Shown here: positions 14,665 to 23,691 of the stretch, one piece after another
How the letters are laid out: the number at the start of each line of letters is the position of its first letter
Position numbering within the stretch: the stretch's first letter is position 1
Assembly: GCA_964384645.1 (NCBI GenBank)
Contig: CAYLKL010000003.1
Span: 19,720-83,719 of the forward strand
Source of the DNA: DAORIO01 sp964384645
GTDB taxonomy: Bacteria; Patescibacteriota; Minisyncoccia; Phycocordibacterales; UBA9973
Length of the DNA stretch: 64,000 nt
Direction: 5' to 3'
The notes under the pieces: model-generated
Seen by the model: only the letters and a program-made list of their open reading frames with translations
The model's database searches: none
Told to the model about the DNA's origin: nothing
Program-made: the position numbers and the translations under genes

Positions 14665-16806
14665 TTATTTTCTGTTCTTTATGATTTCATCAGCGACGTT
14701 ATTTGGAACAATGTCGTATCTCAAGAATTCCATTGTAAATCCCGCTCGTCCTTCTGTCATCGAACGAAGGTTTGTCATGTATCCGAACATTTCAGAAAGT
14801 GGTACCACAGCTTTGATTGCTTGGTTTAGACCTCTTTCTTCTACGCCATCAATAAGACCTCGCTTTGCAGAAAGTGAACCTGTTACGTCTCCTAGGAATT
14901 TATCTGGTGTAACAACCTCAACTTTCATCATAGGCTCCAATATAACTGGTTTTGCTCGATTACAAGCCTCTTGTACTGCCATTGAAGAAGCGATTTTGAA
15001 AGCCATTTCGTTTGAGTCAACTTCATGGTAACTTCCGTCCCAAAGTTCAACAGAAATATTAACCATTTTGTAACCTGCTAAAATTCCACGATCAAGACCC
15101 TCCTTAAATCCTTTTTCACAAGCAGGTATATATTCTTGTGGAATAACACCTCCTTTGATTGTATTTATGAATTCAAATCCTTCACTTCTCTTTGTGTTCT
15201 TTGGAAGATCGTCTTTGTCTACTGTCATATCCATTGGTTTAACCTTAATTCGAACGTGTCCGTAGTTTCCTCGTCCTCCTGATTGCTTGATATATTTTCC
15301 TTCAGCTTCAGAATTTGCTGTAATTGTTTCTCGGTAAGCAACTTGAGGTCGCCCAACATTTGCTTCAACAGAAAATTCTCTCTTCATACGATCCACAATA
15401 ATTTCAAGGTGAAGTTCTCCCATACCAGCAATAATTGTTTCCATAGTTTCAGGATCACTCATTACTTTAAATGTTGGATCTTCATCAGAAAGTCGTGAAA
15501 GCGCAAGACCCATTTTTTCTTGGTCAGCTTTTGTCTTTGGTTCAATACGCATAGAGATAACTGGTTCTGGGAATTTAATCTTATCTAGTACGATTGGGTT
15601 TGTTTCATCACAAAGTGTGTCAGAAGTTTTTGTATCCTTTAGACCAACTGCTGCCGCAATTTCTCCAGCATAAACTTTCTTTACTTCTTCTCTTTCATTC
15701 GCTTGCATGATAACGATACGTCCAAGTCTTTCCTTGTTTCCAGTTCGTGGATTGTAAATATATGAACCAGCTTCAACGGTTCCAGAGTAAACTCTAAAGA
15801 ATATAAGTTGACCAACGAAAGGATCTGTCGCAACCTTGAAAGCAAGTGCAGAGAAAGGTTCAGCGTCAGACGGACCTCTTTCAAGTGGCGCGTCAGTGTC
15901 AGGGTGTGTTCCATTAACAGCCTTGATATCAAGTGGACTTGGAAGATAATCAACAACGGCGTCGAGAACCAATTGCACACCTTTATTTTTTAGAGCAGAA
16001 CCAGCAAAAACTGGGAAAATTTCATTTGCAATAACAGCCTTTCGAGCAATCTTTTTTAATGTTTCAATGTCAGGAGTATTGCCGTCTAGATAAGCAGTCA
16101 TCATCGCCTCATCATTTTCAACGATTTTCTCAATAAGTTCAGCGTGATACTTTTCTGCATCAGCCTTAAGGTTCTCCGGAATATCTTTTTCTATAACTTT
16201 GTTACCCATATCCCCTTCGAAATAATAGGCCTTCATTTTTAGAAGGTCTACAACACCTTCGTGCTCACCTTCAAGTCCAATTGGAATTTGAAAACGAACT
16301 GCTTTAGGAGAAAGTCTTTCTTTGATTGTTTTGAATGAGTGCTCAAATGATGCACCTGTTCTATCAAGTTTGTTTATGAAACAAATTCGAGGAACTTTTG
16401 CTTCGTCAGCATAACGCCAGTTTGTTTCAGATTGTGGTTCTACACCTGCAACACCGTCGAAGACCACAACCGCACCGTCGAGAACTCGAAGAGATCGCTT
16501 TACCTCAACGGTAAAGTCGATGTGTCCTGGAGTATCAATAATATTGAATCGATGTTTTTTTGCCTTATCTCCCGGAGCATAAGTTGGAGTCCAAAAACAA
16601 GAAACAGCCGCAGCGGTAATTGTAATACCTCGTTCTTTTTCTTGTTCCATCCAGTCAGTAGTAGCGCCTCCATCGTGCACTTCTCCGATTTTGTGTGATT
16701 GTCCTGTGTAGTACAAAACACGCTCAGATGTAGTAGTTTTACCCGCATCAATGTGCGCAATAATTCCAAAATTTCTTAATTTTTCGATAGGGTGTTCTCG
16801 TTGCAT
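14665..16806 (-). CDS. fusA: Elongation factor G
   Basis: EF-G (713 aa, start MQREHPIEKLRNFGIIAHID) is the translocation GTPase. It has AHIDAGKTTTSE (G1), RGITITAAA, DTPGHIDF (G3), NKLDRTGA (G4), and the domain IV segment GRGNYGHVRIKV with SGGRGNYG, then the domain V ending. An earlier in-frame start at 16857 falls in the promoter and was rejected. In most bacteria it lies directly between rpsG and tuf; here an orphan gene precedes it and an SDR gene follows. Confidence 0.98.
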   Translation of the reverse strand: MQREHPIEKLRNFGIIAHIDAGKTTTSERVLYYTGQSHKIGEVHDGGATTDWMEQEKERGITITAAAVSCFWTPTYAPGDKAKKHRFNIIDTPGHIDFTVEVKRSLRVLDGAVVVFDGVAGVEPQSETNWRYADEAKVPRICFINKLDRTGASFEHSFKTIKERLSPKAVRFQIPIGLEGEHEGVVDLLKMKAYYFEGDMGNKVIEKDIPENLKADAEKYHAELIEKIVENDEAMMTAYLDGNTPDIETLKKIARKAVIANEIFPVFAGSALKNKGVQLVLDAVVDYLPSPLDIKAVNGTHPDTDAPLERGPSDAEPFSALAFKVATDPFVGQLIFFRVYSGTVEAGSYIYNPRTGNKERLGRIVIMQANEREEVKKVYAGEIAAAVGLKDTKTSDTLCDETNPIVLDKIKFPEPVISMRIEPKTKADQEKMGLALSRLSDEDPTFKVMSDPETMETIIAGMGELHLEIIVDRMKREFSVEANVGRPQVAYRETITANSEAEGKYIKQSGGRGNYGHVRIKVKPMDMTVDKDDLPKNTKRSEGFEFINTIKGGVIPQEYIPACEKGFKEGLDRGILAGYKMVNISVELWDGSYHEVDSNEMAFKIASSMAVQEACNRAKPVILEPMMKVEVVTPDKFLGDVTGSLSAKRGLIDGVEERGLNQAIKAVVPLSEMFGYMTNLRSMTEGRAGFTMEFLRYDIVPNNVADEIIKNRK

Positions 16807-16834
16807 AAATGATTGTTTATAAAATATTTTTAAT

Positions 16835-16855
16835 AAAAAAAGACTTCGGAAAGTC
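16835..16855 (-). promoter_or_regulatory. 5'-end hairpin and T run in the fusA leader
   Basis: On the minus strand GACTT pairs with AAGTC around a TCCG loop (16842-16855), followed by seven Ts (16835-16841). The hairpin starts at about +1 of the promoter, the same offset as in the tuf leader. Confidence 0.6.
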
Positions 16856-16862
16856 AAGGATA

Positions 16863-16891
16863 ACTATACGGCAAGACGCTGTTTTTTGCAA
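16863..16891 (-). promoter_or_regulatory. Promoter of fusA
   Basis: TTGCAA (16886-16891), a 17-bp spacer and TATAGT (16863-16868) on the minus strand. Confidence 0.7.
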
Positions 16892-16892
16892 A

Positions 16893-16917
16893 TAAAAAAG
16901 GGGCCTATTGGCTCCTT
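16893..16917 (-). terminator. Terminator overlapping the end of the 16905 gene
   Basis: AAGG-GCC stem with one mismatch, followed by six Ts on the minus strand. It overlaps the last codons of the small orphan gene and the fusA -35 box. Confidence 0.65.
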
Positions 16918-17141
16918 ACTTTTTTAACACTATGTGGCAACACACATACGTTTTTAATTAAATTTACAGTTTCTTTATCATTCTTTTTAGAATTCAAAAT
17001 AATGTGCTCTTTTCTTGTGTCAAGAATCAATTTACCATCAGATTTTACTTTTAAAACCTTTACATGGATTAATCCTTTAACACATTTATATTCCACAGTG
17101 TCTCCGGTGGAAATATTTTCTTTATTTTCAATCTTTTTCAT
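16905..17141 (-). CDS. Small unknown protein between rpsG and fusA
   Basis: The 78-aa basic protein has no recognised family. Its alternating hydrophobic pattern (GDTVEYKCVKGLIHVKVLKV..GKLILDT) suggests a small beta barrel of SH3 or OB type, which is only a guess. It has its own promoter, leader motif (ATTAAAAACTTACT) and terminator, so it is independent of the str operon. Confidence 0.6.
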   Translation of the reverse strand: MKKIENKENISTGDTVEYKCVKGLIHVKVLKVKSDGKLILDTRKEHIILNSKKNDKETVNLIKNVCVLPHSVKKVRSQ

Positions 17142-17164
17142 TTAGTAAGTTTTTAATTTTTGTC

Positions 17165-17193
17165 AATTTACACCTCAAAAAGCAAACCGTCAA
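17165..17193 (-). promoter_or_regulatory. Promoter of the 16905 gene
   Basis: TTGACG (17188-17193), a 17-bp spacer and TAAATT (17165-17170) on the minus strand. Confidence 0.55.
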
Positions 17194-17197
17194 ACAA

Positions 17198-17220
17198 AAA
17201 AGCCCCTTTCGGGATTTTTT
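17198..17220 (-). terminator. Terminator after rpsG
   Basis: A short TCCC-GAAA-GGGG stem with flanking A/T pairs and six Ts ends the rpsL-rpsG transcript. Confidence 0.65.
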
Positions 17221-17691
17221 TTACCAAGCAAAGTGTGCGAACGCTTTGTTTGAATCTGCCATTTTATGAGTATCTTCTCTTTTCTTTACAGCGACTCCTT
17301 CGTTGTTTGCAGCAGCCATCAATTCATCTGCTAGTTTTTGCGCCATTGGTTTTCCTTTTCCAGATCTTGCTGCTCCGATGATCCATCTGATTGAAAGAGC
17401 TAGTCTTCTTTCAGGTCTTACTTCTCGTGGAACCTGATAGTTTGCACCTCCGATTCTTCGTGAACGTACTTCCATAGTTGGTCCAGTGTTTTTCAAAGCT
17501 AGGTCAAATATTTCAAGTGGGTTTGGATTTCCAGTCTTTTCTTTGATTATATCAAAGGCATCATAAACAATACCTCTTGCAGTTTCTTTTTTTCCACTCC
17601 ACATAACACAGTTAATAAACTTTCCGAGCTTTGCGGAATTATAAATTAAATCTGGTTCTGCGATATTTCTATTTTTTACTGGTCTTCTCAT
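17221..17691 (-). CDS. rpsG: Ribosomal protein S7
   Basis: S7 (156 aa, normal length) has MRRPVKNRNIAEPDLIYNS, the GGANYQVPREVRPERRLALSIRWI signature and the ending HKMADSNKAFAHFAW. It organises the 30S head near the E site. It follows rpsL by five bases as in the str operon. Confidence 0.97.
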   Translation of the reverse strand: MRRPVKNRNIAEPDLIYNSAKLGKFINCVMWSGKKETARGIVYDAFDIIKEKTGNPNPLEIFDLALKNTGPTMEVRSRRIGGANYQVPREVRPERRLALSIRWIIGAARSGKGKPMAQKLADELMAAANNEGVAVKKREDTHKMADSNKAFAHFAW

Positions 17692-17696
17692 ATTGA

Positions 17697-18116
17697 TTAT
17701 TTAGCAGCTTTAGGTCTCTTTGCTCCGTATAGTGATCGACTCTTTCGTCTTGCGTCTACTCCTGTAGTATCAAGTCTTCCTCGAACGATGTGGTATCGAA
17801 CTCCAATCAAGTCCTTAACACGACCTCCTCTAAGTATTACCACAGAGTGTTCTTGTAGGTTGTGTCCCATACCTGGAATATAAGCTGTTACTTCTTGTCC
17901 ATTTGTTAGTCTTACTCTAGCGATTTTTCGAACAGCTGAGTTAGGTTTCTTTGGTGTAGTTGTTGTTACTTTAGTACATACCCCTCTCTTGAATGGAGAT
18001 GGATAAAAAACCGGTCGGTTCTTCAAAGTATTGAAGCCACGACTAAGAGCAACAGTTCGTGTTGCTTTTTTTGATTTAGTTCTTGGTTTTTTTACTAATT
18101 GACTTATTCTTGCCAT
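17697..18116 (-). CDS. rpsL: Ribosomal protein S12
   Basis: S12 (139 aa, start MARISQLVKKPR) has TPKKPNSAVRKIARVRL, the decoding loop around NGQEVTAYIPGMGHNLQEHS and RGGRVKDLIGVRYHIVRG. An upstream open stretch to 18155 runs through the hairpin and promoter and is not used. It opens the str operon. Confidence 0.97.
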   Translation of the reverse strand: MARISQLVKKPRTKSKKATRTVALSRGFNTLKNRPVFYPSPFKRGVCTKVTTTTPKKPNSAVRKIARVRLTNGQEVTAYIPGMGHNLQEHSVVILRGGRVKDLIGVRYHIVRGRLDTTGVDARRKSRSLYGAKRPKAAK

Positions 18117-18127
18117 AAAAACAAAAT

Positions 18128-18139
18128 GCACCGATGTGC
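18128..18139 (-). promoter_or_regulatory. 5'-end hairpin in the rpsL leader
   Basis: GCAC-ATCG-GTGC on the minus strand begins at about +1 and is followed by a T-rich stretch and then the rpsL start. Confidence 0.45.
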
Positions 18140-18145
18140 CGAAAC

Positions 18146-18174
18146 ACTTTAACAAATATGTAGATTTTATGCAA
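18146..18174 (-). promoter_or_regulatory. Promoter of rpsL-rpsG
   Basis: TTGCAT (18169-18174), a 17-bp spacer and TAAAGT (18146-18151) on the minus strand. Confidence 0.6.
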
Positions 18175-18218
18175 GAGGCTTTAATATCATCTTGGCGATC
18201 TAACTCATTTATTAGGGT

Positions 18219-20627
18219 TTAAACTACTGGCTCCTCTCCTGCATCAGGTGTGTCTGTTGGAGCGTCTCCCCCTTGATCAGACCCATCATCTTGGGTATCT
18301 GGAGTCTGACCTCCATCACCCTCTGGTTGACCGCCATCATCAACAACGTCGCCACTATCTGTGCCTCCATTAGAATCCGAATTAGTATCGACGTTACTTT
18401 GTTCTAAAATTTGCAAAAATTGATCTCGAGTGACACAAACATCTTCAACACAAAGTTCTTTGGTTGTTATTTTATCTGTAATAATTTCTACAAAATTTAC
18501 CACACCATTTATTGTCTTTTGAATTCCACTTTCTAAATATTCAACAACCGAAGATAAACTTAGACCACTATTTCCACCTCCAACATTCATTGAATCAACT
18601 TTTAGGTTCAAATCTTGGATAGATTTCACAATCAAAGGTGTAAGTTTTGAATAATCTACCATCCAATATTTATCCTCTTCTTCTGGAACCATAACAGCAT
18701 CTGGGTACACTTCAAAAAGTTCCTGAGCAATCACACCGTGAGTTAATTTCTGACTAGGATCATTTTTCCAATTAAAATCTCGTATTTTTATGTCTAAAAG
18801 ACTGTCCAAAGACAAATCTGTATCTTCAATGTTTTCCTTAAGCCTTTGGTCTGAAGTTGTATTGTAGGATGTTGCGTTTGAAGCAAAAGTAATTGAACCA
18901 ATAGTTGGATTACCTAGTGGATGAAAATTTATAAGAGTAGTTGGAGTAACATCTGATGGATCATTTCCTGCCACAACTGTTATACCGAGATTTCCTGCAA
19001 CACCTGAGGTGTTTTCAAATTTCGCAACAGCAGTCACAGGAGCTCCTCCAACGCTTAAAATATTCCCATTATCTATACTTGTACCGATATTTACTTCGCC
19101 CATAACATTAGCAAGGTAAATCCGCCCAACAGATCCAGCGTTAGAACCTGTCCCGCCCGCACCAGGATTTACATATATATCACCCCCGTCTCCAGCTGTG
19201 TCAGAGGCACCAGTGGAATTACCCCCATCGCCAGCCAAGATATTAACGTCTCCACCAAAACCACCCTGTGCAGCTATGAAACCTTGTTCTTCTCCATTAC
19301 CTCCATCTCCAGCAAATAAATTCAAATTACCGGCATAGCCACCATTTGCAGTATTACCTACCGCGGTTCCATTTCCACCGTCCCCAGTAGAAATTGTGAC
19401 ATCTTGTCCAGAAGTACCAGCGGTATCTGTGTTATCAGCTCCATTTCCAGCAGATGCAACGATTACACCATTAGAATCCAAATAAATCTGCCCTTCTGCA
19501 CTTGTAGAATTAATTGCTCTGAAAGCATATGTTCCAGCACCGTCACCTAAAACATCGAGCGTTGAATCTGGTGAACTTGTACCGACTCCTAAAAAATTAT
19601 TAGTACTATTGTAAAAAAGTTGTGGTTCACCTTTTGATAATTGTTTCTGTCCAGAATTAGAAGTCCAAAAAGCAACTTGTCCTTCGAGTTGTGTACCGAC
19701 ACCTCCTTGTGTCACATAAGTTGATGGAGTAATACTCGTGTAAGTAATATTACTAGTACCAAAAACTGGTGCGTCTGTTTCTTGAACCCATTGTTTACCT
19801 TTTATTGTCCAGTTTCCACCTTCTGTGGCAATCACTATTTGTGGCGACATTTCACTCGGCTCGTCTGCATCGGTTGTTCTTGTTAAAACATATGGTGAAC
19901 CGCCACTACCTAAACTTGTCACGATATAAACACCATTTTGAGTTTGCGCAGATTGATTTTTAACCAAAAGCCTATCGCCCACACCAAGACTAATCCCGTT
20001 TATATTAGGCAAGGCACCATTTGTCGATTTTGTTATTGTTGCTCCAACACCAGAGCTTCCATTATCATAAGTCACGCCAGAAAGAGCTGCCGCTGTCCCT
20101 GCTCTAACTATTGTTGGAGATACAACCAAGTCATCGAAGTTTGGTGTTGCTAACCATTGATTCCCTCTTATTGACTCAAAAATAAATCCTTTTCTATTAC
20201 TTGTTAGATAAACAGTTGTTGTTTCATTTATGTAATCTCCAGAATATGCGTCTACTGTGACAGTATTCGAAGCCGATGTTTTTAAAACAGTAATTTTCCT
20301 GCTTTCTGTTACCGAAGATATCTGAGGAAGCACAATATTTACATCACCGGCGGCTGTATCTGCATAAATAACCTGATCGGTAGATAAAATACTATAAGGA
20401 CTATCTGAGTCGTCGACGGTTGTGAAATTAACAACAGCAGGAGCAACGGCAGTTGTACAGTTTGTATCACTCGGTCCACAAGTTGGATCGAGAGTTATAC
20501 CCGGTAAATATTTTGTAGTTGGTGGAGCAGAAAAAACAGTCAGTGTAGTAGAAAATAAAATGAAAAACAAAAGTATACCTGCTACTTTTTTCCAAACACT
20601 ATCTGTATTTATTAAAAACTTTATCAT
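18219..20627 (-). CDS. Secreted surface protein with C-terminal S74 intramolecular chaperone domain
   Basis: The 802-aa protein starts with a signal-type helix (about residues 14-33). A long beta-rich and Gly/Asp-rich stalk follows, with repeated GDGGNG-type loops near residues 390-500. Near residue 592 it has TSDQRLKENI, the Ser/Lys self-cleavage signature of peptidase S74 (endosialidase-type chaperone), followed by HGVIAQELFEVYPDAV and WMVDYSKLTPLI. In known S74 proteins this domain trimerises a fibre and then cuts itself off. The tail after it is acidic (D/G/P-rich). It is the last gene of a three-gene overlapping operon. Confidence 0.85.
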   Translation of the reverse strand: MIKFLINTDSVWKKVAGILLFFILFSTTLTVFSAPPTTKYLPGITLDPTCGPSDTNCTTAVAPAVVNFTTVDDSDSPYSILSTDQVIYADTAAGDVNIVLPQISSVTESRKITVLKTSASNTVTVDAYSGDYINETTTVYLTSNRKGFIFESIRGNQWLATPNFDDLVVSPTIVRAGTAAALSGVTYDNGSSGVGATITKSTNGALPNINGISLGVGDRLLVKNQSAQTQNGVYIVTSLGSGGSPYVLTRTTDADEPSEMSPQIVIATEGGNWTIKGKQWVQETDAPVFGTSNITYTSITPSTYVTQGGVGTQLEGQVAFWTSNSGQKQLSKGEPQLFYNSTNNFLGVGTSSPDSTLDVLGDGAGTYAFRAINSTSAEGQIYLDSNGVIVASAGNGADNTDTAGTSGQDVTISTGDGGNGTAVGNTANGGYAGNLNLFAGDGGNGEEQGFIAAQGGFGGDVNILAGDGGNSTGASDTAGDGGDIYVNPGAGGTGSNAGSVGRIYLANVMGEVNIGTSIDNGNILSVGGAPVTAVAKFENTSGVAGNLGITVVAGNDPSDVTPTTLINFHPLGNPTIGSITFASNATSYNTTSDQRLKENIEDTDLSLDSLLDIKIRDFNWKNDPSQKLTHGVIAQELFEVYPDAVMVPEEEDKYWMVDYSKLTPLIVKSIQDLNLKVDSMNVGGGNSGLSLSSVVEYLESGIQKTINGVVNFVEIITDKITTKELCVEDVCVTRDQFLQILEQSNVDTNSDSNGGTDSGDVVDDGGQPEGDGGQTPDTQDDGSDQGGDAPTDTPDAGEEPVV

Positions 20628-22726
20628 TATAAATTTATTTTGAACACTTCGTTTATGTAACCCTTGTTTGCATTTATAACGCCTGATTTGAATACTGTTT
20701 TATAAGATTCATCTGCCAATTTTTGGTCTATTTCAACATAATAATTTCCTTGTGGCATCAAACAATAATATTGTCCGTATTTATTTGCCACTTTTTTAGA
20801 AATCAAAGTCTGTGTATCAGAATTGTATACTTTTATTATAGCAAATGAGATAGGATTCCCTTCCACATCCAAAATTTTTCCAAAATTTTTCGTTTTTATA
20901 CCTGTTTCTCTTAAAAATAGAAGAATTAGGTACAAGCAAAAGACTAAAATATTGTAAGTTGAAAAAGAGGAAAGAATTGCTAGACATGAAACTGTAAATC
21001 CAAAAGAAAAGAAAGAGTCAGAAAGCTTTGTCAAAAAAACATCTCTTTTTGAATAATACTTCATCAGTTTTTGATCTCGCTTTGCAAATTCATTCCAATC
21101 AAAACCAATTGGATCCATTGGGATATTCTTGATAATCACGTCACCTGCTCTACTTACCTCAAAAACATCTCCGAAATACAAATCCAAATATATTTCATCA
21201 CGAGTTTTTCCCACCAATTTAAGTGACGGGAAAGAATAGTGAGTCTTTTTGGGTAACAGTCTATATTTTCCAGGCTCAACTAAAAATCCATAACGCCCAT
21301 CCATATCAGTTATTGAGGATTGAATTTCTTTTCCTTCCAAATCTTGAAGAGAAACCATAACAGGATCTAGTGGTTGTTTTGTAACTGCATCATAAACAGT
21401 CCCCCAAGGTCTTGCTCTTTTTTTAATTCCAAAAGCACTCATAAGGGCTGACCACAATCTATACGGCAACATCCAAATTTCAGTAAAAGAAAGTGGTGTA
21501 CCGAAAAGTTTTGGAAGAACAGAGAAAATTGCACCGAACAAAATTCCAACAATTCCAATCATTTTAATTATAGGATTGCCATAATCACTCGTGATTATTT
21601 CTTTCATTTCATCAAAAGCAGCCAAAAAAGTATCTATAGTGTAATCATAGGTATCGATTATTATGCACCAAATGACACCCAATATACTTGTTTCGTATTC
21701 GCACCCTGTCAGTGGGTCGAAAACATCGTCATCGCTTGGATCTTCTTCGTCATCATCAGTGGGAGGGTTATCATCGTCGTCAATTGGGTCCAAATCATCT
21801 CCCGGGTCTTCTTCATCTACTGGAACATCCTCGTCTGTTGGATCTTCCTCTTCATCAACAGGATCATCATCGCCAGGAGAAGAACACAAAGAATTTTGTG
21901 GATTTAGTGTACAAAAATCACCACCGAAATTTAAAATTATAATCCCAGTATAAACGTCTCCTCTAGAATTATCTATTGCTCGATATTTAAGTTCATAGTC
22001 ACCTAAACTAGGCGGTGTCCAAGGAATAGAAATAGAATTGGAATTATTTACCAAAGCAACTAGTACGTCATCTATATAAATAAAAATCTTTAAAATTGAA
22101 CCGTCCGGGTCAGTAGCGTTTGCCGAAAGAGTAACATTTTGTAAAGTTGCATAGTTGTTGACTGTGTTGGTCGGATTTAGAACAGTAATAATTGGTAAAA
22201 TATTGTCATTTCCACCCCCACCACCTCCGCCAGTAACAACTGTGTTTCTCCAACTTGTATTTACACAGGCATCAACAACACCACAATCAAATTGTATCCA
22301 GCCATAATTTTGACTCCAAGCATAACCATCAAAATTTCCATTGCTATCTATGGTTACAGTTTGAGCAGATGAATTATCAAACGGTCCGAAATTTACCCAG
22401 CCAGCGTTCTCTCCCCAGGCAAAACCAGAAAGAACACCGCTTGTGGTATTGCTCACCTTAAAATCACTACCTCCACAAGAACTATTATTTGAACAATTTA
22501 AACTAATCCAACCAATATTTTCTCCCCAAATATAACCCGTGAGTTCGCTTGATGTTACCGTGACGTTTTTATCTGAGTTGGTCGTAAAATAACCAAAATT
22601 TATAATACTACTATCGCTCTCTAATTTTGCTTTGTAATTTACAGAGTCGATGTTTCCAACGGCAAAAATAAAACTAGAAGGAAATAAAAATAGTGTTAAA
22701 AATAAAATTTTTTTTAGAAATTTCAT
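20627..22726 (-). CDS. Membrane-anchored GWI-repeat surface protein
   Basis: This 699-aa protein has a signal peptide and then three repeats of the WGENIGWI / WGENAGWV / WSQNYGWI type (about residues 47-150). After a Gly-rich linker comes an Ig-like domain (about 175-270), a highly acidic D/E/P linker (about 280-335), transmembrane helices near 390-415 and 580-610, and two carboxypeptidase-regulatory-like beta domains (GTVYDAVTKQPLDPVMVSLQD and KILDVEGNPISFAIIKVYN). It overlaps the M50 gene start side by ATGA and the S74 gene by TAATG, which indicates translational coupling. Likely part of the cell-surface apparatus. Confidence 0.8.
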   Translation of the reverse strand: MKFLKKILFLTLFLFPSSFIFAVGNIDSVNYKAKLESDSSIINFGYFTTNSDKNVTVTSSELTGYIWGENIGWISLNCSNNSSCGGSDFKVSNTTSGVLSGFAWGENAGWVNFGPFDNSSAQTVTIDSNGNFDGYAWSQNYGWIQFDCGVVDACVNTSWRNTVVTGGGGGGGNDNILPIITVLNPTNTVNNYATLQNVTLSANATDPDGSILKIFIYIDDVLVALVNNSNSISIPWTPPSLGDYELKYRAIDNSRGDVYTGIIILNFGGDFCTLNPQNSLCSSPGDDDPVDEEEDPTDEDVPVDEEDPGDDLDPIDDDDNPPTDDDEEDPSDDDVFDPLTGCEYETSILGVIWCIIIDTYDYTIDTFLAAFDEMKEIITSDYGNPIIKMIGIVGILFGAIFSVLPKLFGTPLSFTEIWMLPYRLWSALMSAFGIKKRARPWGTVYDAVTKQPLDPVMVSLQDLEGKEIQSSITDMDGRYGFLVEPGKYRLLPKKTHYSFPSLKLVGKTRDEIYLDLYFGDVFEVSRAGDVIIKNIPMDPIGFDWNEFAKRDQKLMKYYSKRDVFLTKLSDSFFSFGFTVSCLAILSSFSTYNILVFCLYLILLFLRETGIKTKNFGKILDVEGNPISFAIIKVYNSDTQTLISKKVANKYGQYYCLMPQGNYYVEIDQKLADESYKTVFKSGVINANKGYINEVFKINL

Positions 22727-23346
22727 AAATTAAAACTTATGCCTGTCATTAAATTAAAAATCCAAAAAACTATAGGTGAAATAACTGGCCAAATAAAGAA
22801 GACAACTATTATAAAAAGTGGCAATGTATAAGCGCTCGCAAGCTTTTCAAAACGACTAAATCTATCTGGTAACAATGAAAAAAGAATTCCTGATCCATCA
22901 AGCGGTGGAACTGGCACGGCATTAAATACTGCAAGTAAAATATTTAAAAATACAATTAAAGCTGATATTTCTATAATTGACGATGGAAGAGCTATAAAAG
23001 CTGAAGACCTAATAACCATAGAAAAGAAAAACGCGATTAGAAGATTTACAACAATACCTGCTATTGAAACAAAGAACAGTGCTTTTTTTCTAATCTCTGG
23101 GGCGAAATTGGCAGAATTTACTGGAACAGGCTTTGCCCAACCAAACAAAAAGCCGGCATTTGTGACTACTAAAATTATAGGTAATAATATTGATCCAAAA
23201 AGATCTAAGTGTGGAATAGGATTTATTGTCAGCCGACCCGCCATTTTGGCAGTTTGATCACCAAATTTGAAAGCGACATAGCCGTGAGCGACTTCGTGCG
23301 CCACAACTGAAATAATAAGGATTAAAATGTAAAAAATAGAATCCAT
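22723..23346 (-). CDS. Site-2-type membrane metalloprotease (M50 family)
   Basis: The 207-aa protein is almost entirely hydrophobic helices. HEVAH at about residues 17-21 is the zinc HExxH motif and NAVPVPPLDGSG near 140 provides the third ligand. This short form lacks a PDZ domain and resembles YwhC-type site-2 proteases. It is first in an operon with two surface proteins whose genes overlap it, so a role in processing envelope proteins is plausible but inferred. It is divergent from rpmB. Confidence 0.9.
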   Translation of the reverse strand: MDSIFYILILIISVVAHEVAHGYVAFKFGDQTAKMAGRLTINPIPHLDLFGSILLPIILVVTNAGFLFGWAKPVPVNSANFAPEIRKKALFFVSIAGIVVNLLIAFFFSMVIRSSAFIALPSSIIEISALIVFLNILLAVFNAVPVPPLDGSGILFSLLPDRFSRFEKLASAYTLPLFIIVVFFIWPVISPIVFWIFNLMTGISFNL

Positions 23347-23392
23347 ACTTGTCTAATTAATACCCTTATGATAGCATACCCAAACAACACAT

Positions 23393-23635
23393 ATGGCAAA
23401 AAAATGCGCAATAACTAATAAAAGTTCACTAATGGCAAGCGGATATTCAAACCGCGTGCGTGCTACTAAGTTCAATCCGACTGTTAAGACTCGAAGATAT
23501 GCAAACTTACAAACAAAAACAATCTTTGTTCCTGAAATAAACAAGAAAATAAAGATAACTGTTTCAACTAGAGGCCTAAAAACAATCGCAAAACTAGGAG
23601 CCTTCCAAGCACTAAAACAAGCAAACTTAATTTAA
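23393..23635 (+). CDS. rpmB: Ribosomal protein L28
   Basis: The 80-aa protein has MAKKCAITNKSSLMASGYSN and VKTRRYANLQTKTIFVPEINKKIKITVSTRGLKTI, the L28 pattern. The second zinc Cys pair seen in some L28 proteins is absent. It is a single-gene unit with a strong terminator. Confidence 0.93.
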   Translation: MAKKCAITNKSSLMASGYSNRVRATKFNPTVKTRRYANLQTKTIFVPEINKKIKITVSTRGLKTIAKLGAFQALKQANLI

Positions 23636-23660
23636 AAATCCCGTCCAAGACGGGATTTTT
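23634..23660 (+). terminator. Terminator after rpmB
   Basis: AATCCCGTC/GACGGGATT stem with CAA loop and five Ts; the As on the left let it serve the converging gene too. Confidence 0.9.
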
Positions 23661-23691
23661 AAATAAGATTCTATTTTCTATATTCTAATAT

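Noticed and set aside
18219..20627. Prophage tail-fibre gene
   Set aside because: The S74 domain suggests phage, but there are no phage structural or replication genes nearby, it has a signal peptide, and it is coupled to envelope genes.
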